Shown here: positions 32,541 to 40,530 of the stretch, one piece after another
Layout: every line of letters starts with the position of its first letter
Position numbering within the stretch: the first letter of the stretch is position 1
Origin: an uncultured Roseiflexaceae bacterium
GTDB lineage: Bacteria; Chloroflexota; Chloroflexia; Chloroflexales; Roseiflexaceae
Direction: 5' to 3'
NCBI GenBank assembly: GCA_937988885.1
Contig: CALKHR010000103.1
Span: forward strand, 1-58,716
Length of the DNA stretch: 58,716 nt
Program-made: the position numbers and the translations under genes
Notes under the pieces: model-generated
Told to the model about the DNA's origin: nothing
Database searches by the model: none
The model's input: the letters and a program-made list of their open reading frames with translations, nothing else

Positions 32541-33149
32541 ATGGAAGCAGAGAAAGCGCCAATGTTGGTCGTCGTCTCTGACACACCGACGCGCAGGCGA
32601 CTTGAAACACTACTGACCAACCACACAGATCGCGTAGTTCACGTTGAATGTAGTACGGATCTTCCGCCGGTATTGAAGCAATCGACTTGGGCTGCCGTCT
32701 TTATTGCGTATCAACTCCGTGATGGCAGCGGCCTCGATTTGATCGACGTTGTACATCGTCACTCGCAATCGACCCCTGTTATTCTACTCGGAGATCGCAA
32801 GCAATCCACGGCGCTCGCTGCAGTGCGCCACGGCGCCGACGATTACCTCCCCACACCGTTACGCAAAACCGAATTGGCCGAGGCCTTGACTCACGCGTAT
32901 CGCGCGGCACGCGCCCGTTGTGCTGCCCAAGCGCCGCAGCCTCAGCCCCATGCACTCTCGCAGCAGGAGTTCGCGCGTCTGCTGCACGAGATCAACAATC
33001 CACTGACGCCGATCATCGGTTTGGCCGAGATGCTGTTCGATGATCTGCCGCCCGACCACCCAGGGCGCACCTATGCAACGGACATTAAAACGGCAGCTTG
33101 GCGGATACACGATGCTGTACGGCGGTTACGTATGGCCCCAAGCGCGTAG
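32541..33149 (+). CDS. Degenerate receiver domain with HisKA-like stub
   Basis: 202 residues. The first ~120 follow the response-regulator fold (MLVVVSDTPTRRRLETLL, WAAVFIAYQLRDGSGLDLI, TPVILLGD, AVRHGADDYLPTPLRKTEL). The phosphoacceptor Asp is Ala (A56), the Thr/Ser switch is Gly (G84), and the KP lysine is Thr (T105), so it should not be phosphorylated. After a linker comes a HisKA-like segment FARLLHEINNPLTPIIGLAEML (H149), but the ATP-binding domain is absent. This could be an adaptor or signalling-complex scaffold, or a remnant. ATG 32541 has GGAGGAAGG. Its 3' end meets the convergent csoR gene. Confidence 0.75.
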   Translation: MEAEKAPMLVVVSDTPTRRRLETLLTNHTDRVVHVECSTDLPPVLKQSTWAAVFIAYQLRDGSGLDLIDVVHRHSQSTPVILLGDRKQSTALAAVRHGADDYLPTPLRKTELAEALTHAYRAARARCAAQAPQPQPHALSQQEFARLLHEINNPLTPIIGLAEMLFDDLPPDHPGRTYATDIKTAAWRIHDAVRRLRMAPSA

Positions 33150-33154
33150 CTCGA

Positions 33155-33427
33155 TTACAGCTTGTTGCTCGCCTCAAACACCTGTAACAGCTCGTTGATC
33201 ACACGTTCGCGCTCGCTAGAATCGTCGCTGCGGATCGCAGTAGTCACACAGCCAGCCAAGTGGCGTTCCAATATAATGGCGTTAAACTTATCGAGCGCCC
33301 GTTGAATAGCTTTCGTCTGTTTCAAAATATCAATGCAATAGGCATCTTCATCGACCATTCGCTGAATCCCGCGAACATGGCCCTCAATCGTTTTCAGCCG
33401 ATTCATTAGCAGTTGTTTATCGCCCAT
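33155..33427 (-). CDS. csoR: CsoR/RcnR-family metal-sensing repressor, Cu(I)-type residues
   Basis: 90 residues, all-helical CsoR family (DUF156): LKTIEGHVRGIQRMVDEDAYCIDIL, ILERHLAGCV. Cys31, His56 and Cys60 make the C-H-C triad of copper-sensing CsoR, with Tyr30 before the first Cys. Apo-CsoR represses and Cu(I) releases it; related family members sense formaldehyde or sulfide, so the ligand is inferred. No copper ATPase or chaperone gene is adjacent, so it is an orphan regulator, apparently autoregulated through a G/C-tract palindrome between its promoter and start codon. ATG follows GAGGAGGCGAT. Confidence 0.88.
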   Translation of the reverse strand: MGDKQLLMNRLKTIEGHVRGIQRMVDEDAYCIDILKQTKAIQRALDKFNAIILERHLAGCVTTAIRSDDSSERERVINELLQVFEASNKL

Positions 33428-33440
33428 ATCGCCTCCTCAT

Positions 33441-33494
33441 ATCCCCCACCCTAGGGGGTAGGGTTATTATAGCTGTCAGAATCTAGCGCGTCAA
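33441..33494 (-). promoter_or_regulatory. csoR promoter and operator
   Basis: On the minus strand: TTGACG (33494-33489), 17-base spacer, TATAAT (33471-33466), then ACCCTACCCCCTAGGGTGGG covering 33463-33444. The alternating C and G tracts around a TAG centre are typical of CsoR/RcnR operators, and the location downstream of the -10 suits repression. Confidence 0.75.
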
Positions 33495-33526
33495 GATGCG
33501 ATACTAAATCGAGTTGGACAGTTGAA

Positions 33527-33612
33527 AAGCAGTTTTAGCCTGCGGCGGCAAGATACTTTCTTCTTCTTGTGACCTGTTTCGAGAGATGTGGGTATCTGTT
33601 GAAAACCAGCAT
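33527..33612 (+). repeat. Family B dispersed repeat, copy 3, lacking the hairpin
   Basis: Matches both arms of copies 1 and 2 (GCAGTTTTAGCCTG, GGCAAGATAC; CCTGTTTCGAGAGATGTGGG, TATCTGTTGAAAACCAGCA), but the central ~45-base hairpin is replaced by a short TTTCTTCTTCTTGTG-like segment. It shows the empty form of the element. Confidence 0.7.
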
Positions 33613-33816
33613 CATGTCTCTGAAAAGCATCAGGAGGTTGTGTACAGAGACACGTGCGTGTTAGCAAGCAAAAAGTGCATGCAGACCACCGAACTAGGAC
33701 CATACCGAGGAACAAAACGATACTCACCCCACATCTCAAGTGTTACCAACGGGGAGAATCAAAAAGAGATTGCCGCCGGGCAACCTCTTCTCCTCTTGGT
33801 GCGTTGCGGAGCGACC

Positions 33817-34644
33817 CTACGAGACTGCGCTGTGCTGACGCACCTGAACACGGGGCATGGTGCGTGGCGCATCCTGCCGCAGGAACCGTAGCAGAATATC
33901 GTTGAACAGATCGGCCTCATCCAGGAAGGGGAAGTGGCGGCTCTCGGGCATCACCACAACTTCAGCGCTCGGGATATTGTCGAACAGATCGGCCTGGTTC
34001 GGATGCACAATTTCATCGCGACCGCCGTGAACGATCAAGGTAGGTACGGTGAGGCGCGGTAACTCAGGCCGGAGATCGGTACGCCACATTGAGGCAACAG
34101 CATTGCGAAGGGTTGTCGAGCTAGACTTCACACTATCGTCGAGGATCTCGTGCACGTGCGGGTCGTTGGTTTCGCCCAAAAATTGACTGAACATAAAGCG
34201 ACGGAACCAAGGGACGCGCGCAAATGCATCCGCGAGGATGGGCCGATCGGTTAGCTTCAGCAGCCATGATAGCGAATCGCCCACGATCGGTGCACCAACC
34301 GCAGCTACGCGGCTAATTCGTTTGGGGTGGTTGATCGCCGTCTTAAGGGCGACCATGCCGCCCATCGAGTGGCCAACCAACAGAACCCGATCAATACCCA
34401 ACTCATCCAGAAAGCGGATCACTTGGTCTGAATAGTTTTGGATACTTTCATAGGTGCTTTTGCGGCGAGATTCGCCAAAGCCCCAGAAGTCAAACGAGTA
34501 TGTACGGAAGTGATCGGCCACACGTTCCATCGTGGGAAACCAGTAGCGCCAGCTACCGAGCCAACCGTGCAGGAAGACAACCGGTCGGCCGTGACCGAAC
34601 ACTTCGTAGTGAACCATCTGACGATCGACGACCATGATGCTCAT
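33817..34644 (-). CDS. Alpha/beta hydrolase
   Basis: 275 residues with an oxyanion-hole motif FLHGWLGSW (24-32), nucleophile elbow VGHSMGGMVAL (Ser93), acid GGRDEIVHPNQ and catalytic His in SRHFPFLDE. The lid region (about 130-190) contains FARVPWFRRFMFSQF. Related proteins hydrolyse esters, lactones or C-C bonds; the substrate is unknown. ATG 34644 is chosen; a second ATG three codons later is possible. Promoter TGG-TATAGT lies about 65 bases upstream. Monocistronic. Confidence 0.88.
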   Translation of the reverse strand: MSIMVVDRQMVHYEVFGHGRPVVFLHGWLGSWRYWFPTMERVADHFRTYSFDFWGFGESRRKSTYESIQNYSDQVIRFLDELGIDRVLLVGHSMGGMVALKTAINHPKRISRVAAVGAPIVGDSLSWLLKLTDRPILADAFARVPWFRRFMFSQFLGETNDPHVHEILDDSVKSSSTTLRNAVASMWRTDLRPELPRLTVPTLIVHGGRDEIVHPNQADLFDNIPSAEVVVMPESRHFPFLDEADLFNDILLRFLRQDAPRTMPRVQVRQHSAVS

Positions 34645-34710
34645 ATGGGTTTCCGAAATCTGTCTGGTGATAGATTTGAGCCTGAGAGAGGGGCTTTCGG
34701 CAACGACCCT

Positions 34711-34719
34711 ACTATACCA
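34711..34719 (-). promoter_or_regulatory. Extended -10 promoter of the hydrolase gene
   Basis: TGG-TATAGT on the minus strand, again the TGGTATA-type extended -10 seen elsewhere in the window. Confidence 0.5.
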
Positions 34720-34797
34720 TAATACCGCTATGGCTCTGCGACGAGATACGGCTCTCTATCAATATTTTACGCCCAATTTAATCAGGATCACGCTCTA

Positions 34798-35433
34798 CTA
34801 CGATGTGCCGTTTCCTGCATGTGATCGTAAGAGCGATAAGTTTGATTGTCGCTCGTGAAGTGAGCGTCGCAGTCGCCATTGCAGCATGGCGATCTCTTCT
34901 GAGATACTGCGAAGGTTTTGCATTTCTTGCTCAAGTTCTTCGAGCAATTCACGCGCTTGCAGGCCCGCTTGAACACTTGAACGATCTTGAGAGATAGTAC
35001 CAACCCGTTCTTGGATATTTGTCAACAGCTCAATCAGTTTGTTCCAAGCTTCGTTATCTTGTATCGAGCGGTTTGATGCTTGTTGAGAACCTTGGCTGAT
35101 CCACTTTTCGATCTGTTGCTGCATTTCGCTCAGCCGAGCTTCGATTTGTTGAGTGGTACTTGCAGCCAGTTGCGGTTGAAGCAGGTTTTGCGAACCATTT
35201 TCTGCAATGTTCGTCAACTGATCCTGCAAATACATTAACGATGATCCAAGCTGTGTTTGTCGCATCGTAACTGCTTCTTGTTCGCTTAATAGATCGAGAA
35301 GCATCTCGCGAAGTTGTGATGTTTCGCCAGCGACGCGCATTGCTTGTTGTTGCAATAAATGCGGTACAAACCACAGTAACAGCGCCAGCAGAGCTAGAAC
35401 CATTATGCCTAAAGCGACAAATAAAGCAGTCAT
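34798..35433 (-). CDS. Single-pass membrane protein with coiled-coil region
   Basis: 211 residues. N-terminal transmembrane helix (ALFVALGIMVLALLALLLWFV), then a Gln/Glu-rich helical region with heptad-like patterns (QLREMLLDLLSEQEAVTMRQ, IEARLSEMQQQIEKWIS, LLEELEQEMQNLRSISEEIAML). No catalytic domain is recognisable. It resembles small coiled-coil envelope proteins (RmuC-, EzrA-like in style only). ATG 35433 with AGGAGG is preferred over the longer ORF beginning at 35484. It is divergent from the lipoprotein gene. Confidence 0.65.
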   Translation of the reverse strand: MTALFVALGIMVLALLALLLWFVPHLLQQQAMRVAGETSQLREMLLDLLSEQEAVTMRQTQLGSSLMYLQDQLTNIAENGSQNLLQPQLAASTTQQIEARLSEMQQQIEKWISQGSQQASNRSIQDNEAWNKLIELLTNIQERVGTISQDRSSVQAGLQARELLEELEQEMQNLRSISEEIAMLQWRLRRSLHERQSNLSLLRSHAGNGTS

Positions 35434-35543
35434 AACGACCTCCTGTCTATAAGGATTATAGTCAGGGTTAGGGTTATAGGTCAATCAAAAACGGCCTATG
35501 AGGATGACAGCTCGATTACACCACGTGGCATCTAGATGCTGCG

Positions 35544-35572
35544 TTGACAACTCGCGCCCACGCTTCTATAAT
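35544..35572 (+). promoter_or_regulatory. Consensus sigma-70 promoter of the lipoprotein gene
   Basis: TTGACA (35544-35549), 17-base spacer, TATAAT (35567-35572), both perfect. The ~130-base leader contains GCAATGCA/TGCATTGC (8 bp) enclosing a GC-rich stretch. Confidence 0.8.
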
Positions 35573-35704
35573 GCTGCCCGATATGGCGCGCCGATACGCT
35601 CTTTCGCACAGAAGCAATGCAGGCTAGATGTGGCAGCAGCGGCGTGCATTGCCTTGTGGCCTGCGTGGCCCACACTCGAATTGCCGAAGGAAGAAGGAAT
35701 CGTA

Positions 35705-36511
35705 ATGATGCTTACTCGGAAGATGCCATATGTGCTCGTGTTGATTGTGTTGGTATCGACGTTATTAGTGGCCTGTGGCGCTAACTCCGGCCTGTACGTC
35801 CCTAATTTGATAGCGAATGCACAGGAATATAACGGTAAAGATATCACCGTCGATGGCGCATATATTGGTCGCCCCGGTGAGCCTGCTTTAACTGTTTTGG
35901 CCTTGGGTATTACTACCCTCGATAACGGTCTCGATGCCCAGCCGATCGGTGATCAGATTTGGCTTGAGAACTTCCCCCAGGAGGCCGCCCAAGCCCTGCA
36001 TCAGCCCGGCGATGCCGTGTACGGTTGGGTGCGGGTGAATGGTCGCTTCGAGGCCGATGGCAACTACGGCCCGAACAACGCTTACCAGTACCGCATTCAG
36101 GTCACCTCTGCCTCGCCGATCCAGCGGATCGTGCGAACCGAGACTCGCGTGTCGAATGCATCGCTTGGCGAGGGCAAGATCGCTCTGCCAACCCTGTTCG
36201 ATAATGCTGGCGCTTACAACGGTCAGACGATCACAACCCAGGGCTACTACTTCTGGAATGGCCCGCTTGCTGTGCTGGCCGAGGGCATCTCAACCGAAGA
36301 AGATGGCGGCAGCCCCCAGCCGATCGGTCGCATGATGTGGATCGATGGCTTCCCACCCGAATTATCAGCGCAGCTCAATTTGGGTCCGAACAATAGTTAT
36401 GTTTGGGGTAAAATAGAGGTAACAGGTGTTTTACAGAGTGGTGGTTCGTTCGGCAAGGATGGTGCCTATACCGAACACATCCAGGTAACTGCCGCGAACG
36501 CCGTAAACTAG
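35705..36511 (+). CDS. Lipoprotein with two tandem copies of a beta-rich domain
   Basis: 268 residues. Signal peptide with lipobox LLVAC (Cys24). The mature protein contains two homologous domains: repeat 1 (LIANAQEYNGKDITVDGAYI ... IWLENFPQEAAQAL) and repeat 2 (LFDNAGAYNGQTITTQGYYF ... MMWIDGFPPELSAQL), separated by RTETRVSNASLGEGKI. They resemble OB-fold or tRNA_anti-like beta barrels. Function unknown; surface-exposed on the outer face of the cytoplasmic membrane. ATG 35705 follows AAGGAA. A strong hairpin follows the stop. Confidence 0.75.
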   Translation: MMLTRKMPYVLVLIVLVSTLLVACGANSGLYVPNLIANAQEYNGKDITVDGAYIGRPGEPALTVLALGITTLDNGLDAQPIGDQIWLENFPQEAAQALHQPGDAVYGWVRVNGRFEADGNYGPNNAYQYRIQVTSASPIQRIVRTETRVSNASLGEGKIALPTLFDNAGAYNGQTITTQGYYFWNGPLAVLAEGISTEEDGGSPQPIGRMMWIDGFPPELSAQLNLGPNNSYVWGKIEVTGVLQSGGSFGKDGAYTEHIQVTAANAVN

Positions 36512-36532
36512 TCGTTTCGTCTAGTTTCCCAG

Positions 36533-36573
36533 GTGAAGCACAACTGGTGTCGAACGGCACCAGTTTGCTTCAC
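36533..36573 (+). terminator. Long hairpin abutting the rimI start
   Basis: GTGAAGCA-c-AACTGGTG / CACCAGTT-TGCTTCAC: 16 paired bases with one bulge and a TCGAACG-type loop. It follows the lipoprotein gene and ends 5 bases before the rimI ATG, with no U-tract, so it may control access to the rimI start as well as ending the upstream transcript. Confidence 0.6.
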
Positions 36574-36578
36574 GGTCG

Positions 36579-37313
36579 ATGAGGCCCGTGGTGTATTATT
36601 TCATCGAACCAATGCTCGAAAGCGATATCGAGCAAGTCCAGCAGATCGAGCGCCGCAGTTTCAGCACGCCTTGGTCGGCAAGCACGTATCGCCACGAATT
36701 GCGAGATGCGAACAATAGCCGTTATGTGGTTGCTCGCGCCTCGATGACGCCTCCGCCGCCTCGTAGCCCCGAGCCGCCACCACGGCGCGGCTTGCTTGCT
36801 AGCCTCTTCCCCTCACTGTTCGGCTCCTCCCAAACGCAGCGCAGCCCCTACACGCTGGTGGGGTACGCTGGGTTGTGGCTCAACGTCGATGAGGCACATA
36901 TCACCACCATCGCCGTCGCACCGGAGTACCGGGGCCGCGGTATCGGTGAATTGCTGCTGAACGGCTTGATCGACCAAGCGCTCGAACTCAACACCGATAT
37001 GTTGACGCTCGAAGTGCGGGTGAGCAATATCGTCGCCCAACAACTGTACCTCAAGTACGGTTTCCGCCCTTCGGGCACGCGGGCGCGCTATTACACCGAC
37101 AACGGCGAGGACGCCCTGATTATGTGGACGGACTCGATGCGCTCGGCCGCCTATCGCAACCACTTGCGCCAACTGCGCGAACAACTGTTTGAGCGGCTGC
37201 GCGAGGAGGCTAGCGTGCCGCCTCCGACGATCGGCAAACCGCCGCAGCGCGCTCAGCCTGTGCAGCCCGTCCAACCAGTTCAGCCCACCAATCCGTCCGA
37301 ACAGTCCTCGTGA
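36579..37313 (+). CDS. rimI: RimI-like ribosomal protein alanine N-acetyltransferase with Pro-rich insert
   Basis: 244 residues from ATG 36579 (a GTG at 36591 has GAGG at better spacing and may be the true start). RimI features: FIEPMLESDIEQVQQIERRSFSTPWS near the start, ITTIAVAPEYRGRGIGELLLN (acetyl-CoA loop), EVRVSNIVAQQLYLKYGF and GTRARYYTDNGEDALIMW. A 35-residue Pro/Ser-rich insert (about 52-88) interrupts the fold, and a Pro/Gln tail (VQPVQPVQPT) extends the C-terminus; both are unusual. RimI acetylates the N-terminal alanine of S18. It converges on RNase J. Confidence 0.85.
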   Translation: MRPVVYYFIEPMLESDIEQVQQIERRSFSTPWSASTYRHELRDANNSRYVVARASMTPPPPRSPEPPPRRGLLASLFPSLFGSSQTQRSPYTLVGYAGLWLNVDEAHITTIAVAPEYRGRGIGELLLNGLIDQALELNTDMLTLEVRVSNIVAQQLYLKYGFRPSGTRARYYTDNGEDALIMWTDSMRSAAYRNHLRQLREQLFERLREEASVPPPTIGKPPQRAQPVQPVQPVQPTNPSEQSS

Positions 37314-37343
37314 CGCACATCGCCCTAAAGATGACATAACAAA

Positions 37344-37373
37344 GAGGAGGCTTGGTTTCCACCAAACCTCCTC
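37344..37373. terminator. Convergent terminator between rimI and RNase J
   Basis: GAGGAGG-c-TTGGT / ACCAA-a-CCTCCTC with a TTTCC-like loop, centred between the two convergent stop codons; serves both strands. Confidence 0.75.
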
Positions 37374-37400
37374 GGTTGCTTCAAATGTGGCCGTGGTGTG

Positions 37401-39077
37401 TTAGACTTCCATCACCACTGGCAGCACCATCGGTCGGCGCTTGGTTTGGCCGTACAGATAGTCGCTCACCACATCCTTGATCTTGCGGTTCACAAATGAG
37501 CTATCAGTCTCGGTCTGGCCATCGCCATTGCGACTGTTCAGCGCTTTGCGCACCACATCCTTCGTCGCATCGATCAGATCATCGGACTGGCGCATGTAGA
37601 CGAAGCCGCGCGACACCACATCCGGCCCGGCCACCAACTCGCCGGTCGCCCGGTCGATGCTGACCACCACCATCAAGATGCCATCGCGAGAGAGCATCTG
37701 ACGGTCGCGCACCACCACTTGACCGACATCGCCGACCGTTGTGCCATCGACATAGACATAGCCAACCGGTGCTTTGCCCGTCACCTTGCCGTAGTTGTGG
37801 CTGAACTCCATGATCGTGCCGTTCTCGGCCAGCAACACTTGCTCGGGCTTGAACAGATCGCCCATGCCCAGTGCCAGCTTGCGGTACAGCACCATATGGC
37901 GGTAATCGCCGTGGAACGGCACCACAAACTCGGGCCGCATCAGCGTGAGCACCATCTTCAGCTCTTCCTGCGCCGCGTGCCCCGAGACGTGGACGCCAGC
38001 GCTGCCGCCGTAGACCACATCGGCACCCAAACGGAACAGGTTGTTGATCACGCGGCCCACCGAGATCTCGTTGCCTGGGATGGGCGTGGCCGAGACCACT
38101 ACCGTATCACCAGGTTTGATCTTGACGTGTGGGTAATCGCGGTTGGCCATACGGGCCAAGGCCGCCATCGGCTCGCCCTGGCTGCCCGTGCAGATCACCG
38201 CGATCTGATCATCGGGATAGTTGCCCATCTCGTGCGGGCGGATCAGCGTGCCAGGCTCGGCGCGCAAGTAGCCGAGATCCATCGCAATACGGCTGTTGTT
38301 CTCCATACTGCGGCCCGCCAACACCACCTTGCGGCCATACGCCTCGGCAGAGTCGATAGCCTGCTGCACACGCGAGATGTTCGAGGCAAAAGTTGCAACG
38401 ATAATGCGCCCCGGTGCGGTAGCGTAGATCGTATCGAAAGCCTCGCCGACCGCCTGCTCGCTGGGCGTGTACCCGGGCGATTCCACACGCACACAGTCGG
38501 TCAGCAGTACCAACGGCGAGCGCTGGCCCAGTTCTGCAATGAATGTGATGTCGGTTGGTCGGCCATCCACCGGAGTGTGATCGAACTTCCAATCGGTGAG
38601 ATAGACCAGCAATCCAACAGGAGTAGTGATTGCGAAGCCTACGGTATCGGGAATGGAGTGCGCAACGTGGAATGGCTCAATAATAAACGAACCAATCGTC
38701 AGTGTCTCGCGTGCTTGGAAACGAATAAGATTTGCGCGATCTAAGAGGCGATGTTCCTTCAGCTTGCCTGTCACCATGCCGATAGTGAGAGGTGTACCGT
38801 AAATCGGTGGAAAGCCAAGTTCAGCAAGCAAATGTGGGATCGCGCCAATGTGGTCCTCGTGGCCGTGTGTCAGCAGGATGGCCTTGATCTGGCTCTTCTT
38901 ATCCTGCAAATAAGAGATATCGGGCAACACCAAATCGACGCCGAGCATTTCGGCTTCGGGGAACATGACGCCGCAGTCAAGCAGCAGAATCTCCTCGCCG
39001 CACTCGATCACCCACATGTTGCGCCCAACCTCGCCGGCCCCACCAAGCGGAATTACGCGCAATCGGTTTTTTGCCAT
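37401..39077 (-). CDS. rnj: Ribonuclease J
   Basis: 558 residues. Metallo-beta-lactamase domain with LTHGHEDHIG (H71, H73, D75, H76), FHVAHSIPD and YLTDWKFD; beta-CASP insert with TFASNISRVQQ, ICTGSQGEP, ATPIPGNE and the DRH-type HVSGHAAQEEL; C-terminal domain from about 455. This enzyme does 5'-to-3' exo- and endonucleolytic RNA turnover and rRNA maturation. The C-terminal fold reads GFVYMRQSDDLIDATKDVV. No Shine-Dalgarno motif is visible directly before the ATG, so translation may depend on another signal. A potential Ser/Cys change is seen in LLTDCVRVESPGYTPSE relative to the usual LSDSTNAE. Confidence 0.93.
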   Translation of the reverse strand: MAKNRLRVIPLGGAGEVGRNMWVIECGEEILLLDCGVMFPEAEMLGVDLVLPDISYLQDKKSQIKAILLTHGHEDHIGAIPHLLAELGFPPIYGTPLTIGMVTGKLKEHRLLDRANLIRFQARETLTIGSFIIEPFHVAHSIPDTVGFAITTPVGLLVYLTDWKFDHTPVDGRPTDITFIAELGQRSPLVLLTDCVRVESPGYTPSEQAVGEAFDTIYATAPGRIIVATFASNISRVQQAIDSAEAYGRKVVLAGRSMENNSRIAMDLGYLRAEPGTLIRPHEMGNYPDDQIAVICTGSQGEPMAALARMANRDYPHVKIKPGDTVVVSATPIPGNEISVGRVINNLFRLGADVVYGGSAGVHVSGHAAQEELKMVLTLMRPEFVVPFHGDYRHMVLYRKLALGMGDLFKPEQVLLAENGTIMEFSHNYGKVTGKAPVGYVYVDGTTVGDVGQVVVRDRQMLSRDGILMVVVSIDRATGELVAGPDVVSRGFVYMRQSDDLIDATKDVVRKALNSRNGDGQTETDSSFVNRKIKDVVSDYLYGQTKRRPMVLPVVMEV

Positions 39078-39230
39078 ATAATTGTGTGAAGTCGGTCACT
39101 AGTCAAACGACGTAAAGGCCGTACTTCGCCCCCTTTCTTTCATCTCTCATGGCATCAGAAACGCCATGAACACCATATTTTGTTTATTGCTAGGCGGCTC
39201 GCTCAGGCCACCCTTGCGCCTGTATCAACA

Positions 39231-39251
39231 CCTGTTCACAAACAGGTTTTT
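39231..39251 (+). terminator. Small T-tailed hairpin without an obvious upstream gene
   Basis: CCTGTT-CACA-AACAGG-TTTTT. It points along the plus strand where no plus gene precedes it; it could end read-through or an unannotated short transcript. Confidence 0.4.
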
Positions 39252-39311
39252 GCCCATTAAGAAGGTTGATGCATGCCGTCTCGCGCTCGAAGCCACGCCT
39301 ATCAAACGTGC

Positions 39312-39869
39312 TTACGCCTCTGCACGAGCGGTTTTGGTATACTGCTGAATTTGCGCCAACAGTTCTTCGCGCTCCTGCAGCCCTGCATACACAGGCAGCG
39401 TTTTGCGGCCATACGCCTGGCCGTGCAAGAACCGAAGCACCGGGTTTTTGATTTGGTTGGTGTAATCCTCGCGCAGCTGCAACTCATCGATCGGTTCGTC
39501 GGAATCCTGGTCGAGCTGCCTGATCGCATCGATCCCCGACCAAGGGTATACGACGTCGATGCCGAGCGACACGAATCGCAGGCCCTCTTCGGTTGGTGTG
39601 TAGGAAGCGGCCCATTCTTCAAGGATATTCCAGATCACCAGAGGAGTGGCAACAATCAGCACCAGCATCAATAACGCTGGTACAAGTTGCCCGAGTGTTA
39701 AACCAGATTGGATAGCAGTGCGGAGTGAACCCCAGAAGTATAAAGGATTGTAACTAATATCTAATGTTCGGCGAAATGTCCAAAGTGCAAACGCCCAAAT
39801 AACCAGCGAACCAATCAGCAGGAGCAGAGCCGTACGACGACCAGATGGTGAAAGACTGTAGGTTTTCAT
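39312..39869 (-). CDS. PH-like membrane protein
   Basis: 185 residues. Two hydrophobic segments (about 13-30 and 58-85) are followed by a soluble region (YTPTEEGLRFVSLGIDVVYPWSGIDAI) that reads like a bacterial PH-like beta domain, and a helical end. It is comparable with the membrane protein at 3112, which has the same order of membrane and PH-like parts. Function unknown. GTG at 39872 or ATG 39869 are both possible; no strong ribosome-binding site. Confidence 0.6.
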   Translation of the reverse strand: MKTYSLSPSGRRTALLLLIGSLVIWAFALWTFRRTLDISYNPLYFWGSLRTAIQSGLTLGQLVPALLMLVLIVATPLVIWNILEEWAASYTPTEEGLRFVSLGIDVVYPWSGIDAIRQLDQDSDEPIDELQLREDYTNQIKNPVLRFLHGQAYGRKTLPVYAGLQEREELLAQIQQYTKTARAEA

Positions 39870-40530
39870 CACGTATCTTACAAACTAACTGTGGCAATCT
39901 TCAAAGCGTTGTGCGATGGGTACCACAAAACGTATCAAGCCTCACGACGCGTGAGAATGCATCTGAGCGAAATGCGCCAACTGCCTGCGACTTGCACGAA
40001 GGGATCGGGCAAGAATCGAACATTGGCTATGGACGATAGACTGTTGTGAGACTGGTGAGGTTACTGGAGTGGGGTACATCATCAACCAATGAGAACCCTG
40101 TTTCATTGACTACGTAAGCTTGATTGGTTGTGACCAAGCAGCGTATCAGTCTTCCAAAGGTGCCTAGCAGCAGTGATCGGCTGCGATAGATGCGCAATGA
40201 TCATTTGAGGCTGCTTGGCGGAGCAAATGCAGCTATCGGGCTGCTTAGGGTCATTATCAGGGATAGTTGTGTTGTAGGGTTGGTGTACAGAGTGACCAAC
40301 TCGAAAAGTTGATGTCTGTTGATATCAACTTACCAGTTGCACTCACCTCCTCAATCCTTCCAATCTCATAATTCCTGCATTATACCATAACGTTTCGTCG
40401 CATGCTGCGTTTATCTGCCGAATATCTCTATTTGTTCTGGCAAAAAATGTGTAGTTGTTGGGAATGCGTTTTCGGATACGCTGAAGCACGCACAGTGTAA
40501 TGCGTTTCCTCAGCTTGTGCGCAGCAAGAG
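39870..40530 (-). other. 661-base gene-free stretch with a minus-strand promoter and structured leader
   Basis: No credible gene. On the minus strand an extended -10 TGG-TATAAT (40387-40379) is followed by a strong ribosome-binding site (GAGGAGGTGAG, 40352-40342) and a hairpin AAGTTGAT/ATCAACTT (40331-40324 with 40313-40306), but the only frame behind it is a short, unconvincing one of about 29 codons. Either a microprotein or an RNA starts here, or this is a 500-base leader for the PH-like gene. Confidence 0.4.

Larger units (their letters stand above)
33428..33816. other. 389-base spacer with csoR promoter/operator and repeat B3
   Basis: Beyond the operator, promoter and hairpin-less B3 repeat, the stretch 33613-33816 holds nothing I can assign. 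Confidence 0.5.
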
